Source: Acidobacteriota bacterium
GTDB taxonomy: Bacteria > Acidobacteriota > Terriglobia > Terriglobales > Acidobacteriaceae
DNA: 64,000 nucleotides
Assembly: GCA_013289795.1 (NCBI GenBank)
Contig: JABCZH010000008.1
Coordinates: forward strand, 124,001 to 188,000
Direction: 5' to 3'
Below are positions 8,800 through 18,288 of this stretch, piece after piece (the first letter of the stretch is position 1; each line of letters begins with the position of its first letter). The position numbers and the translations under genes were made by a program. The notes under the pieces were generated by a model. It saw nothing but the letters and a program-made list of their open reading frames with translations, searched no databases and was not told the origin of the DNA.

Positions 8800-8834
8800 G
8801 CAATGAGTGGAACTGACATTATAAGCCGTCGGCG

Positions 8835-11453
8835 TTATGACGGGGCATTCTGGGCCCTGGCTCGCAGCACGACCAGCGTCATGTCATCGTGTTGCTTGGC
8901 CCCGGCGACGAAGGCGTCAGCGGCTTGCATGATACGGATGATCGTCTGGGAGGGGCTGAGACCTGAGCACGCTTTCACGGTCTCGATCAGCGCCTTCTCG
9001 CCCCATTCTTCATCCGCGACGTTCATGGACTCGCTAATGCCGTCGGTGAATGCGATGAAAACGTCTCCCGGCTCGATCGTCACTCTTCCTTGCTCGTAGG
9101 GAAAGCTCTCCAGTAGTCCCACCACGGTGCCGCCGATTTCCAGCCGTGACAGCCGCAAATCCTTACCAATTCCGTGAAACAGCATTGGGGGATTGTGTCC
9201 AGCGTTTACGTAGTGGAGCTGGCGGGTCGTGGGGTTGTACTGACCGTAGAAAAAGGTCGCGTAGCGATTAGAAGAGGATGCCTCGTACACCAGGTGATTG
9301 ACACTGCTCATCAATGCGGCTAGATTCTCCGGTGCACGCGTGGCTTCTCCGCGCAGAGAAGCTTGCAGGCTCGCCATGGTGAGGGCTGCAGCGATGCCTT
9401 TGCCGGAAACGTCTCCGATGGCGATGCCCAACTGGCCGCCGGGAAGTGCGAGGAAGTCGTAGTAGTCGCCGCCAACTCCCAACGCGGGGCGACAGGCGCC
9501 AGCGTACTCGACGCCCGCGATGGGCGGCAGAGTCTGCGGGAACAGCCGCTCCTGGACCTCGCGGGCGATTTCGACTTCGCGGTTGAGGCGTTCGCGCTGG
9601 GCGACTTCATCGGCGATGGCGGACATCAGGCGCGCATTCTCGAGAGCAAGTCCAGTCTGGGCCGCGACCGATTTCAAAAGACGCACATCGGTTCCGGAGT
9701 AAGGCTCGTCGGAACGCTTCGGTCCCAGGCTGATGAATCCCAGCAGTTGGTCGCGAGTGCTGAGGGGAAGAAGAAGTTCAGCGTGGAGGTCGGCCAATCC
9801 GCTACGCTCCTGTTCGCTGACTTCTGGATCGCGGTACAGCCAGGAGCCGGGATCATCGAAATAAACGCGGGCTGGTTCTCGATTGGTCTGCAAGACTTTG
9901 ACGGTTCCCGTGGCCATGGGAAAAGAAACGTCGGGCGGAGCGCCGTAGCCCAGAGCGAAGGCAGGGCGATATGGGCCGCTGCCCCCCAGCAGAACCGCAA
10001 CCTGAGGGATGTGCAGTGTTTCGGAGATGCGGGTGGCGACGGTTTCGATCAGGGGCCGGGTTTCGACCATGCTGCGTACCTGATCACTGAGGTCACTCAG
10101 CACTTGATCGGCGTTGTAGGCTTCACGGAAAAAGCGGCGGTCGGTCCAGGTGCGCAGACGATCTCCCAGCCGCGGGATGGTGAATCCCACCGTTACTGCA
10201 ATTGCAATGACGACGATCTTGCCCAACTGGTTGGATTTGCTGCCCAGGGCGAAGGCAGCCGCAATGACGATTGCGATGGCGACAATTTGCAGTACGCGAA
10301 TCCCGCTCTTGGCCAATCCGTACTGGAGACCCTGGCGGACGACAACCCGGACATCCATGGCGCGCTGCACCACGATGATGTAGGCGAGGGTGAGCGGGAA
10401 GATTGTAGTCAGGATCAGGGTGGCGCCGATGAACCAATCGGGGAATACGTCGTACATCGTCTTCCCACGGAACTGGGGTACCAAGCTCATCAGAAAAATC
10501 GGAACCAGGGCAACCGTAGCGCCCCAGTACAGCAGGCTGAGACGGCGTTTTGCGTCGGGAGAACTCGCTATTGCCGATTTGGTGAAGATGGAACTGAAAA
10601 AGCCGAATCCCACGACACAGTACAGATAAATCCGCAGTGGGATTTCGAAGGAGTGGAAGCTATGCTCGATCGTGGCGGCACGGGTGTAGTCGGTCATCTC
10701 GGTGACCGTCACCGCTACGGCGACAAAAACGTTGAAAAGTGCTGGCGCAATCACCAGTACCGGGATCCACATCCGCTGCGGCCCCATCCGTGTGTAGAAC
10801 GGGAAAGGCTCAGGAAAATAGAACCCGAACAGGAACATGAAAATCGGCCAACTGGCGCCGAGAGCGGTGTGATACGCCATTGCAACATCGCGGTAACCCG
10901 GGCCCCAGCTCTCAATTTTGAATGATGCGAATAGCTGGGAGAAACAAAGCATCAGTCCAAACAGAATCCATGCCAATCGGTCGCGCGGACGAATCAGCAC
11001 AACCCAGGCCCCGAGCAGAACGCATCCGGTTGGGGCCACGTTGTTGAGCAACAGGTCGAACAGCACCTGGGCCGCGGGTGTGGTTCCTGGGGTCACGGGG
11101 AGAACCACGGTGTGTTCGTCGGAGGAAGACCTCACGGTGAGATCGATGTGATCTCCTGGTCGCGCTTTTGTGTAGGCTTCCGCCAGCAGGGCACTGCCGG
11201 TGTACTTCTGCCCGTTGACCGCAAGCAGAATGTCACCGGTGTGCAAGCCAAGTTTCTCGGCGCTGGGGCGCACAATCTCGAGGGATGCGCTGGCAGTGGC
11301 GGGCGCCACGAAGCCCAGGTCTATTTTTTCGTCGTGCCAGATGTCGCGGCCATAGCGGACCTGAAACAGCATGGCCCCGGCGAAGAGGACCGCCAGGCAC
11401 ACGTATTGAAACACGGGCGAAGGCTGATTTCGTCTTTGGACACTGGCCGGCAT
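8835..11453 (-). CDS. PDZ - multi-TM - GAF - PP2C (SpoIIE/RsbU) signalling phosphatase
   Basis: 872-aa sensor phosphatase. In order: one TM (VCLAVLFAGAMLFQV), a PDZ-like domain (PSAEKLGLHTGDILLAVNG) that should face the periplasm, about seven further TM segments, a GAF domain (LIETVATRISETLHIPQVAV to SVAAQTGLALENARL), and a C-terminal PP2C domain with GVGGDYYDF, GDVSGKGIAA, FTDGISESM and QHDDMTLVVL. The start at 11453 (MPASVQRR) leaves a 40-nt gap to the upstream gene; a start at 11525 would overlap it. Inference: an envelope signal gates dephosphorylation of a partner-switch protein. The PDZ/7TM sensor half is unusual for this family. Confidence 0.88.
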   Translation of the reverse strand: MPASVQRRNQPSPVFQYVCLAVLFAGAMLFQVRYGRDIWHDEKIDLGFVAPATASASLEIVRPSAEKLGLHTGDILLAVNGQKYTGSALLAEAYTKARPGDHIDLTVRSSSDEHTVVLPVTPGTTPAAQVLFDLLLNNVAPTGCVLLGAWVVLIRPRDRLAWILFGLMLCFSQLFASFKIESWGPGYRDVAMAYHTALGASWPIFMFLFGFYFPEPFPFYTRMGPQRMWIPVLVIAPALFNVFVAVAVTVTEMTDYTRAATIEHSFHSFEIPLRIYLYCVVGFGFFSSIFTKSAIASSPDAKRRLSLLYWGATVALVPIFLMSLVPQFRGKTMYDVFPDWFIGATLILTTIFPLTLAYIIVVQRAMDVRVVVRQGLQYGLAKSGIRVLQIVAIAIVIAAAFALGSKSNQLGKIVVIAIAVTVGFTIPRLGDRLRTWTDRRFFREAYNADQVLSDLSDQVRSMVETRPLIETVATRISETLHIPQVAVLLGGSGPYRPAFALGYGAPPDVSFPMATGTVKVLQTNREPARVYFDDPGSWLYRDPEVSEQERSGLADLHAELLLPLSTRDQLLGFISLGPKRSDEPYSGTDVRLLKSVAAQTGLALENARLMSAIADEVAQRERLNREVEIAREVQERLFPQTLPPIAGVEYAGACRPALGVGGDYYDFLALPGGQLGIAIGDVSGKGIAAALTMASLQASLRGEATRAPENLAALMSSVNHLVYEASSSNRYATFFYGQYNPTTRQLHYVNAGHNPPMLFHGIGKDLRLSRLEIGGTVVGLLESFPYEQGRVTIEPGDVFIAFTDGISESMNVADEEWGEKALIETVKACSGLSPSQTIIRIMQAADAFVAGAKQHDDMTLVVLRARAQNAPS

Positions 11454-11493
11454 ATCTCGGGCAGCACCGATTGTACTATCGGGCTCGCGCGGT

Positions 11494-12501
11494 TCAGAAG
11501 AGTCGCAGTTGGTCGCCAGTCTCACGGCCGGAAGCCGGCCGGCTGCGTTCGCTGTAGCGGTCGTAGTCGGTGCGGATGCCGTACTTCTGCCGCAAGCGTG
11601 CCATCAATTGCGAAAGGCGTTTGCGATAGGGCGTTGAAAGAAACGCGCGGTCTTTGAAGCGTTCGCGGTAGCTTTCGACCAGTTGGGGAAATTCCTTCTC
11701 CAGAAATGGAAGGAAAACGGCGGCGGAGCAGGGCTTAAGAAACAGGGAATTGGCGAAGATGTATTTCCCCCCGGCTTCGGCGACGGCGCGGACAAGAGCT
11801 TCCAGATCGCGGGGCGAATCGGTGATGCCGGGCAGCACGGGAGCGCAGATCACGCCGGCTTTGACTCCGGCCTGGTTGAGTTGTTTCATGGCTTGCAGCC
11901 GCAGGTCGGGACGCGGCGCTCGTGGCTCGAGGATGCGGGCGAGGTCTGTGTTCAATGTGGTGATCGTAATGTTGACGAAGACTTTGTTGTTGGCTGCGAC
12001 TGCACGCAAGAGATCTGCGTCACGTACAACCAGGTTGGACTTGGTCACGATCCCGATTTGAAATCCCTGATGGCGAGAGAATTCCTCGAGAATCGCGCGC
12101 GTGACTTCGAAGCGCCGCTCGGCGGGTTGATAAGGGTCAGTCGCAGTGCCGATGGCGATCTCTTCTCCCGGTTTAACGTGGCGCAACTCCTGCCGCAGCA
12201 GGTCGGCGGCGTGCTGCTTGATGAAAATCTTCTGTTCGAAGTCCGCGCCGTCGCGCATCTCCATGAACTCGTGCGTGTAGCGGGCGTAGCAGTATTTGCA
12301 GGCAAACTCGCAGCCGCGGTAGGGATTGATGGTCCAGGCGAACGGCATGCGCGCGGACGTGCAGCGGTTCAGCAGCGAGCGGACGGGGAGGGTGAAGTAC
12401 TCAACATCGTGTCCCTGGCGCACGGACTCGCCCTCGGCGGCCAGACGGGCGATCCCGACCAGCTTGGGCTTGAGATCGGGCAACAAGGGAAGAGAGGCCA
12501 C
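11494..12501 (-). CDS. radical SAM protein, SplB/Rv2578c-like family
   Basis: 335-aa radical SAM enzyme. The iron-sulfur motif is CEFACKYCYA (CxxxCxxC), after TINPYRG, which is typical of the Rv2578c/PA0069 branch related to spore photoproduct lyase. It is followed by an SAM-binding barrel (EIAIGTATDPYQPAE). The branch has no firmly assigned reaction that I can use here. The start is a GTG at 12501 with no clear Shine-Dalgarno; a TATTAT lies about 24 nt upstream. First gene of the minus-strand run leading into the two phosphatases, though whether it shares a function with them is unclear. Confidence 0.85.
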   Translation of the reverse strand: MASLPLLPDLKPKLVGIARLAAEGESVRQGHDVEYFTLPVRSLLNRCTSARMPFAWTINPYRGCEFACKYCYARYTHEFMEMRDGADFEQKIFIKQHAADLLRQELRHVKPGEEIAIGTATDPYQPAERRFEVTRAILEEFSRHQGFQIGIVTKSNLVVRDADLLRAVAANNKVFVNITITTLNTDLARILEPRAPRPDLRLQAMKQLNQAGVKAGVICAPVLPGITDSPRDLEALVRAVAEAGGKYIFANSLFLKPCSAAVFLPFLEKEFPQLVESYRERFKDRAFLSTPYRKRLSQLMARLRQKYGIRTDYDRYSERSRPASGRETGDQLRLF

Positions 12502-12810
12502 GGGAAAATTCGCCTTTTGTTCGCCTAATAATACGATAGGAAATCAGCAAGGTCAAGTCGAGGCGAGGGTAGGACCTATCAGGAAAAGTTCGGCTAACTC
12601 TCCTGCGTTCTCCCGAACGCTATGAGTCTTCGGGGTTCTGAGTGCTATCGCCTGATTTCGTCAACTGATCGTGGCTAGCTGATCTGGGGCGGTATGTACG
12701 TGCCGACCTTGAGGTGATGCCGGGGGGAATCCCGGATGACCATCCTATTTTGAAGAAGGGTGGCCTACAAAGATCTTTGCCTAACCCCGACACCGCCCGT
12801 TAAGAATTGC
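12502..12810. other. intergenic region between divergent genes
   Basis: About 310 nt between the radical SAM gene and the promoter of the FG-GAP gene. A reading frame opens at 12760 in the frame of the FG-GAP gene, but it has no signal peptide and lies mostly upstream of the predicted promoter, so it is not taken as coding. Nothing else recognised. Confidence 0.5.
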
Positions 12811-12839
12811 TTGACGGATGTGGCAGTACAAGACATAAT
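12811..12839 (+). promoter_or_regulatory. sigma70-type promoter of the FG-GAP gene
   Basis: TTGACG (12811-12816) and CATAAT (12834-12839) are separated by exactly 17 nt. Transcription would start near 12846, giving a leader of about 76 nt before the ATG at 12922. Confidence 0.7.
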
Positions 12840-12921
12840 CTCGCTGCTCGGATCGACATTAAGTTCGACATCCCACGTGAGTTTCGTCGTGGCTCAGACA
12901 GATTACCGAGCGAGGTGCACA

Positions 12922-14352
12922 ATGCGAGGTCTCCCCGTGGTGACTTGGCGCGCTCGTATTCTTGTCGGATCTCTCCTGATGGTTCTAGCGATGCCAGTGC
13001 TGTGCGGCGCACGAAGCGTGCGATTTGCTCCGACTCAGTTGATTCCCAGCGGAATCGACCAGCCGAAATGCATCGCTACCGCGGATCTCAACCACGACGG
13101 GTATCCTGACTTGGTCGCCACTGGCTACAGCGACAATCTGAACGTTGATGTTATGTCAGTGCTCCTTAACCGAGGTGATGGCACATTCAATCCTCCGACT
13201 ACTTATACATTTGACTTTTATGTAATCGGGTGCCTCGCGGTGGCAGACTTTAACAGCGATGGGCATCCTGACATTCTAATTGTCGGCGGCGACGTATCGG
13301 GTAATGGAATTGCCTTATTCACTGGGGATGGAAAGGGTAACTTCACCGGACCGATCTACACGCCTACTCTCTTGGCGGGCGCATCTCTTTCTGTAGCTGT
13401 GGGCGATTTGAATAAAGACGGTGCTGATGACCTCTTTGTTGGTGGGAACGGGTCCAGTGAAACAGTTTTTGGAGACGGGAGCGGGCATTTCCAGGATGGC
13501 ACATTCCAGGGCGCCTTTGGCTTCGATGTTATTTTGGGTGATTTCAACGCAGACGGCAGTCTAGATGCAGCGACAGCCGGTGGCACTAGCGACGATCTTT
13601 TTGTTCTCTTGGGGAACGGCGACGGGAGTTTTCAAAATCCCGATGTCTACGCAAATCTGGGCGTCCCGGATGGAGTGGCTTCAGGTGACTTCAACCACGA
13701 CGGCAAACTCGACCTGGCGGTTTCCTTATATCAGGATAGCGTGATCGAAACCTTCGTCGGCAATGGTGACGGAACGTTCAGCGTGGGGCAGTTAGGTTTT
13801 GTTGGCACGTACCCGGGCAAACTCATCGCCGCAGACTTTAACAAGGACGGCAATCTTGACCTCGCGGTAGCTAACTTCGGCTCTAACAACGTCGCAGTCT
13901 TGCCCGGCCAGGCAGATGGCAGCTTTCCTACCACGCAGTTTTATACCACTGGTTCGAGCCCGGCTTATGTCGCGTCAGGCGATTTCAATCAGGATGGCTC
14001 GCTCGATCTGGCAGTGAGCGATTACGGCGATGGCACGATCGCCCTGCTACCGAATGCGGGTGGCACATTTGTCAGACTCAGCAGTTCGCCCAACCCCTCG
14101 AAGGTTGGAGAACCTGTCACCTTTACCGCAACCGTGGTCTCTTCTCTCGATTCCAAGTACAAAGGGAGCGGTTCTGTGACATTCTCCTCCCATTCGCAAC
14201 ACACCGTGCCAATTCGACTAATAAATGGGGTGGCAACCTTCACGACGGCGAAGCTTCCGGAGGGAACCTTCCATGTGATCGCAGAGTATTCCGGCGACAA
14301 TAGTTTCAATCCAAACACCTCCAAGCCGCTCACACAGAAGGTAGCACCTTGA
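12922..14352 (+). CDS. exported FG-GAP/VCBS beta-propeller protein with C-terminal Ig-like domain
   Basis: 476-aa secreted protein. A signal peptide (MRGLPVVTWRARILVGSLLM, ending near VLCGARS) precedes seven FG-GAP/VCBS blades, each with a calcium-binding loop DxNxDGxxD (for example DLNHDGYPDL, DFNSDGHPDI, DFNHDGKLDL, DFNKDGNLDL). A bacterial Ig-like domain (about residues 385-475: SPNPSKVGEPVTFTATV to EYSGDNSFNPN) follows. The start is fixed by GAGGTG 5 nt upstream and by the signal peptide. Such proteins are usually extracellular adhesion or carbohydrate-associated proteins; the actual ligand is unknown. Codon use looks more AT-tolerant than in neighbours. Monocistronic, with a good promoter. 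Confidence 0.88.
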   Translation: MRGLPVVTWRARILVGSLLMVLAMPVLCGARSVRFAPTQLIPSGIDQPKCIATADLNHDGYPDLVATGYSDNLNVDVMSVLLNRGDGTFNPPTTYTFDFYVIGCLAVADFNSDGHPDILIVGGDVSGNGIALFTGDGKGNFTGPIYTPTLLAGASLSVAVGDLNKDGADDLFVGGNGSSETVFGDGSGHFQDGTFQGAFGFDVILGDFNADGSLDAATAGGTSDDLFVLLGNGDGSFQNPDVYANLGVPDGVASGDFNHDGKLDLAVSLYQDSVIETFVGNGDGTFSVGQLGFVGTYPGKLIAADFNKDGNLDLAVANFGSNNVAVLPGQADGSFPTTQFYTTGSSPAYVASGDFNQDGSLDLAVSDYGDGTIALLPNAGGTFVRLSSSPNPSKVGEPVTFTATVVSSLDSKYKGSGSVTFSSHSQHTVPIRLINGVATFTTAKLPEGTFHVIAEYSGDNSFNPNTSKPLTQKVAP

Positions 14353-14484
14353 CATCCTAGAGCTGGGCTGTTTCTAGAGTGCTAGGCACCGCTTGGCACT
14401 TTACTCGTGCCACGAAGTCAGTTTGGTGAAGAATCGCCATTACACTCATTGACCTCCTCCCGTCCCGCCGTGATTTGAAGAGTA

Positions 14485-16638
14485 CTACTGCGCCGGCGTT
14501 CCTTCCGCCGCCGGCTTTTCAAACAGTTTAGGATCGATTGCTGGGTTGTATTCCACCCTGGTGAATTCCACGATGCTGCTGTCTTGTCCGTTCTCTTTGT
14601 TTCTATGCAACGCCGGCAAGGTGATGCCATCGGTCGTTTCCCACTTGGAGAGAACGGTCTCGCCGTGCATTTGGCCGGAGCGGCCGACGGCTTCGTATGC
14701 CTCTTGAACCACGTGACCGGTCTTGGGATCTACAAACCAGCGGATGGCCATATCGCCGGCGCTAACGTCAACGATTCGCGTCTCCACACCGCCAACCGTT
14801 TCACTTCCCCCGGCAGCGAAAATGAACTTCGGATCGTTGAGATGCTGGCCGATGTAGACCATGTCCCGTTGAATCTGCTGCATGGTTTCAGCCTTCTGGG
14901 GCGCGGGCAGGTCTCGCACGCCCATGGCTCCCGCCATGAACCCAGCGTCCGGGGTTACCACGATGGTGAGCGGGCCTTGCGGAGTTTGTACATCCACATG
15001 CATGCGATCGGGAAATACGATAGTGACTTTCACGGCACTCGACGGCCCACCTTGGGCGTCTTGCTCAGTGAGATCGGCCTGCATCGATTTCACCGCTTGC
15101 AGCTTTGCGAGACCGCCCATCGCTTCCACAACTTTGGCTGCCAGCGCTTTGCCTTCAGGGTCGGAAGCGGCTGGCTTGGCGGCTGGCGCTTCTCTTTTTT
15201 CTCCTGGAGGCGGCGGGATGGTGATGTCAATGTTCTTGACTTCGCCCAGGGAAGCAAGAGGTTTGTCGAATTCCGACGTGTTGCCAACTACCAGCACCGC
15301 GAACTGGTCTTTGTGAACGTACTTGGCGGCGGCGCGGGCCACATCGGCCGGTTGAACCTTCTCAACTCCGGAGCGAAAGCGCTCCAGGAAATCCGCGGGA
15401 TAGCCGTAGAACTCGTAAGCCATCCGTTCGCGCAAGACTTTATCCGGAGAATCGAAATTGAAGACGAAGGAATTCAAGATTGAATCTTTGGCTCGTTTGA
15501 TTTCGTCGTCGGAAATTGGATTGGTCTTCAGCTTGTCGAGTTCCTCGTAAAGCGCCTGGATGGCTTCGACGGTGCTCACACTCTTGGTGCCCATGCTGAG
15601 GCGCACCACGCCGGGATGATCGAACCCACTGCCAATCCCGCCACCCACCGAATAGGCTAGACCCTTGGCGGTGCGAATGTTCTGCACCAGGCGGGACGAG
15701 AAGCCGTTGCCGAATACTTCATTAAAGACCTGAGTCGCGTAGTAGTCCGGGTTGTCCCGGCGAATGCCGAGTTCTACCATGCGGATGTTGCTCTGGTTTA
15801 CGTCAGACTTCGGAATCAGATAGTAGCCGGGCTTGGCCGGATGGAATTCAATGTCGGGCGCTTTTACAGCCGGGCCTTTTGCCCATCCTCCGAAAGCCTG
15901 GCGAAGTTTGGCTTCCATGACGGCCGAATCGAAATCGCCGACGATCCCCAGAATGATGTTGTTGGGATGAACGTGAGTATGGTGCCAGTCGATGAGGTCC
16001 TGGCGTGTGACCGCGGCTACGGTGGCGTACTCGGGCTCGCGAGTGTAGGGATTGTCGGCTCCGTAGGCCAACTTCGCCGCTTCGCGCCCGGCGATTTCTC
16101 CGACATCGTCATTGCGGCGGGAAATGGAATCGTCCATTCCCTTTTGAGCCAGATCGAGCTTGTCGGCGCGAAACTCAGGATCGCGCAGCAAATCGGTGAA
16201 GACTTTGAAAACGTCGTCGAAATCACCCTTCAGACAGGACCAGGAAATCGAAGTCGAATCCGCGTTGCTGCCGGTCTCGACTTTCGCGGCACGTACTTCC
16301 AGATAGTCGTCGAGTTGGTCGCCTGTCTGCGACTTGGTGCCGCCGGTTCGCCAGACGTCGCCGTACATCTCGAGCATGCCGGCCTTATTGGCAGGCTCAG
16401 AGCGGGATCCGCCACGGATGCGCGCGGTCCCGTCAATCAGTGGCAGTTCGTGATCTTCTTGCAGGAAGACAATCATGCCGTTGGGAAGCTCGATGCGCTT
16501 TGGTTCCTGGGGATGGAAAGCGTGCAACGCGGGAATGGGAACCTGCTGCCAATCGGTAGCCTGGGCCGCGGCGTTAGTTGGTTTCAGAATTCCGCAGATG
16601 CCGACGATGAGGGTGATCACTGTGAGTTGCCGCCTCAT
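14485..16638 (-). CDS. M16-family peptidase-like protein lacking the zinc motif
   Basis: 717-aa exported protein of the pitrilysin/M16 fold (signal peptide MRRQLTVITLIVGICGILKP). Where active M16 enzymes have HxxEH, this one reads KAGMLEMYGDVWRTGGT, so the catalytic His and Glu are missing. The second M16 domain is recognisable from GNGFSSRLVQNIRTAKGLAY. A C-terminal extension of about 200 residues (AEGKALAAKVVEAMGG onward) resembles a LolA/outer-membrane-lipoprotein-sorting-like fold, low certainty. Its ATG overlaps the stop of the active M16 gene as ATGA, implying translational coupling and a heterodimer, as in mitochondrial processing peptidase. Confidence 0.9.
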   Translation of the reverse strand: MRRQLTVITLIVGICGILKPTNAAAQATDWQQVPIPALHAFHPQEPKRIELPNGMIVFLQEDHELPLIDGTARIRGGSRSEPANKAGMLEMYGDVWRTGGTKSQTGDQLDDYLEVRAAKVETGSNADSTSISWSCLKGDFDDVFKVFTDLLRDPEFRADKLDLAQKGMDDSISRRNDDVGEIAGREAAKLAYGADNPYTREPEYATVAAVTRQDLIDWHHTHVHPNNIILGIVGDFDSAVMEAKLRQAFGGWAKGPAVKAPDIEFHPAKPGYYLIPKSDVNQSNIRMVELGIRRDNPDYYATQVFNEVFGNGFSSRLVQNIRTAKGLAYSVGGGIGSGFDHPGVVRLSMGTKSVSTVEAIQALYEELDKLKTNPISDDEIKRAKDSILNSFVFNFDSPDKVLRERMAYEFYGYPADFLERFRSGVEKVQPADVARAAAKYVHKDQFAVLVVGNTSEFDKPLASLGEVKNIDITIPPPPGEKREAPAAKPAASDPEGKALAAKVVEAMGGLAKLQAVKSMQADLTEQDAQGGPSSAVKVTIVFPDRMHVDVQTPQGPLTIVVTPDAGFMAGAMGVRDLPAPQKAETMQQIQRDMVYIGQHLNDPKFIFAAGGSETVGGVETRIVDVSAGDMAIRWFVDPKTGHVVQEAYEAVGRSGQMHGETVLSKWETTDGITLPALHRNKENGQDSSIVEFTRVEYNPAIDPKLFEKPAAEGTPAQ

Positions 16639-18164
16639 TGCGCACCTCCCTGACCAACTTCGGCCGCTGCGGGAGTTGTGGTCTCAATGAGACCCACCGT
16701 TCGATTGTTGTCAGTAAACGTTTTGTTGGCGACGCGGCGAATGTCCGCTTTGGTGATCTTGTCGATGCGGTCGACCTCTCGAAACAACTCGCGCCAATCG
16801 TCGTAGCGTGCCTGGTTTAGTCCGAGTTCCGTAGCCAGGCCAGAGTTGCTGTCGAGACTGCGAATCAAATTCGCCTTGGCCCGGGTTTTGATCATCTTCA
16901 GTTCGTCGTCGCTGATGTCTTCTTTTTTCAGTTTGTCGATTTCGGCATGAATGGCGCCAGCCATTTCATCCGGTTTGTGACCGGGAAGAGGGAATGCGTA
17001 GAAGGCAAAAAGGTGCGGGTACTTGTTTCCCGGCAGACCGGAGAAGCCGGCGGAGGCTGATGCGATCTTCTGATCGCGTACCAGCGCGCGATACAGCCGC
17101 GAGGTGCGTCCTTCGGACATGAGATCGGTGATCGCGTCATACACGGCATCGTCGGGATCACGGTAGTCGGGCCGGTGATAGCCCTCGAGATAGAGCGGCT
17201 GGGTTTGTTCGCTCAGCACCACGCGGCGCTCGGAATTCTGCGGCGGTTCGGTGGTGGTTCTCTCATCCGGTTTTGGGTGCGACGGGATGCGCCCGAAGTA
17301 TTTCTCGATCATGGGCATCGCTTCCGACGCTTTCACGTCGCCTACCACGGTCACCACCATGTTGGAGGGGATGTAGTATTCATCGAAGAAGTGCAGCGCG
17401 TCGGTTGCGGAAAACGAATTCAGGTCCGACATCCAGCCGATGGTGGGACGGTGATATTGGCTGGCCTGAAACGCAGCCGTGATGAACTGCTCGAGCAGGC
17501 GGCCGGTAGGATTGCTGTCCGTCCGCAGACGGCGCTCTTCGATCACCACATTGCGTTCTTTGTAGAATTCGCGCATCACCGGGTGCAGGAAGCGCTCGGA
17601 CTCGAGATAGGCCCAGAGCTCCAGCCGGTTCTGGGGCAGGGAATAGAAGTAATTGGTCTCGTCGAGGTCGGTGGAGGCGTTGATTCCTTCTCCTCCGTTG
17701 CGCTCAACAATCTCGCTGAACTGGTTGGGAATGACGTATTGATTGGCGGCTTTGACGGCGTCCTGCCACGCGGTTTCCAGTTGTTTGAGCTTCTGCTCGT
17801 CGCGGCCCATTCGCTTATCGCGCTCCGCCAGATAGGCGGTGTAGGCGGTCTCGACTTGGGCGAGCGCTGCTTTTTCTGCCGGATAATCCTTGGTGCCAAT
17901 CTTGTCGGTGCCCTTGAAGGCCATGTGCTCGAACATGTGGGCGAGACCGGTCTTGCCCAGCGGGTCCTGAGCCGAGCCGGCGTCCACGTGCGTGTAGAAA
18001 GAGAACACCGGGGCCTCGGGGCGCTCGCAGATGATCACGGTCAAGCCGTTGTCGAGTTTCTTGACGGTGATGCGCTTCTCGAAAGAAGCAATATCCTGCG
18101 CAGTAGAAAGGATGGCAAACGATACTAGGACGATGACGAGAGTGATCAGGAAACGGCGTTTCAT
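16635..18164 (-). CDS. M16-family zinc metallopeptidase (catalytic subunit)
   Basis: 509-aa exported peptidase. The signal peptide is MKRRFLITLVIVLVSFAILS. The zinc motif HMFEHMAFKGT (HxxEH) and the downstream ligand Glu in VVIEERR are intact, and the C-terminal M16 domain has MSEGRTSRLYRALV. The ATG at 18164 is chosen over an upstream frame because GGAGGT stands 5 nt before it. It is first in a two-gene operon with the inactive M16 partner. Likely degrades peptides in the periplasm or outer membrane region. A long charged insertion (about residues 110-150) after the zinc motif is seen. Confidence 0.93.
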   Translation of the reverse strand: MKRRFLITLVIVLVSFAILSTAQDIASFEKRITVKKLDNGLTVIICERPEAPVFSFYTHVDAGSAQDPLGKTGLAHMFEHMAFKGTDKIGTKDYPAEKAALAQVETAYTAYLAERDKRMGRDEQKLKQLETAWQDAVKAANQYVIPNQFSEIVERNGGEGINASTDLDETNYFYSLPQNRLELWAYLESERFLHPVMREFYKERNVVIEERRLRTDSNPTGRLLEQFITAAFQASQYHRPTIGWMSDLNSFSATDALHFFDEYYIPSNMVVTVVGDVKASEAMPMIEKYFGRIPSHPKPDERTTTEPPQNSERRVVLSEQTQPLYLEGYHRPDYRDPDDAVYDAITDLMSEGRTSRLYRALVRDQKIASASAGFSGLPGNKYPHLFAFYAFPLPGHKPDEMAGAIHAEIDKLKKEDISDDELKMIKTRAKANLIRSLDSNSGLATELGLNQARYDDWRELFREVDRIDKITKADIRRVANKTFTDNNRTVGLIETTTPAAAEVGQGGAQ

Positions 18165-18274
18165 TCGACCTCCACAACCGGTTGGACGCATGAGTAGGGC
18201 AGAAGTTTGAAATTACGTGGCGGAAGGGACGGTTGTCAAACGGCCTAAGCAACACAACGGAGACTGATTCCCCC

Positions 18275-18280
18275 TATAAT
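18275..18280 (+). promoter_or_regulatory. TATAAT 8 nt upstream of the LigD-type polymerase start
   Basis: A perfect TATAAT is separated by 8 nt (CGAACGTC) from the ATG at 18289. There is no Shine-Dalgarno and no clear -35. Initiation about 7 nt after the hexamer would give a transcript with almost no leader. Confidence 0.55.
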
Positions 18281-18288
18281 CGAACGTC

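Noticed and set aside
9363-10925. 520-codon plus-strand open frame opposite the PDZ-GAF-PP2C phosphatase
   Set aside because: Lies fully antisense to a gene with clear domains, has no recognisable motif, and its sequence reflects the codon bias of the opposite strand.
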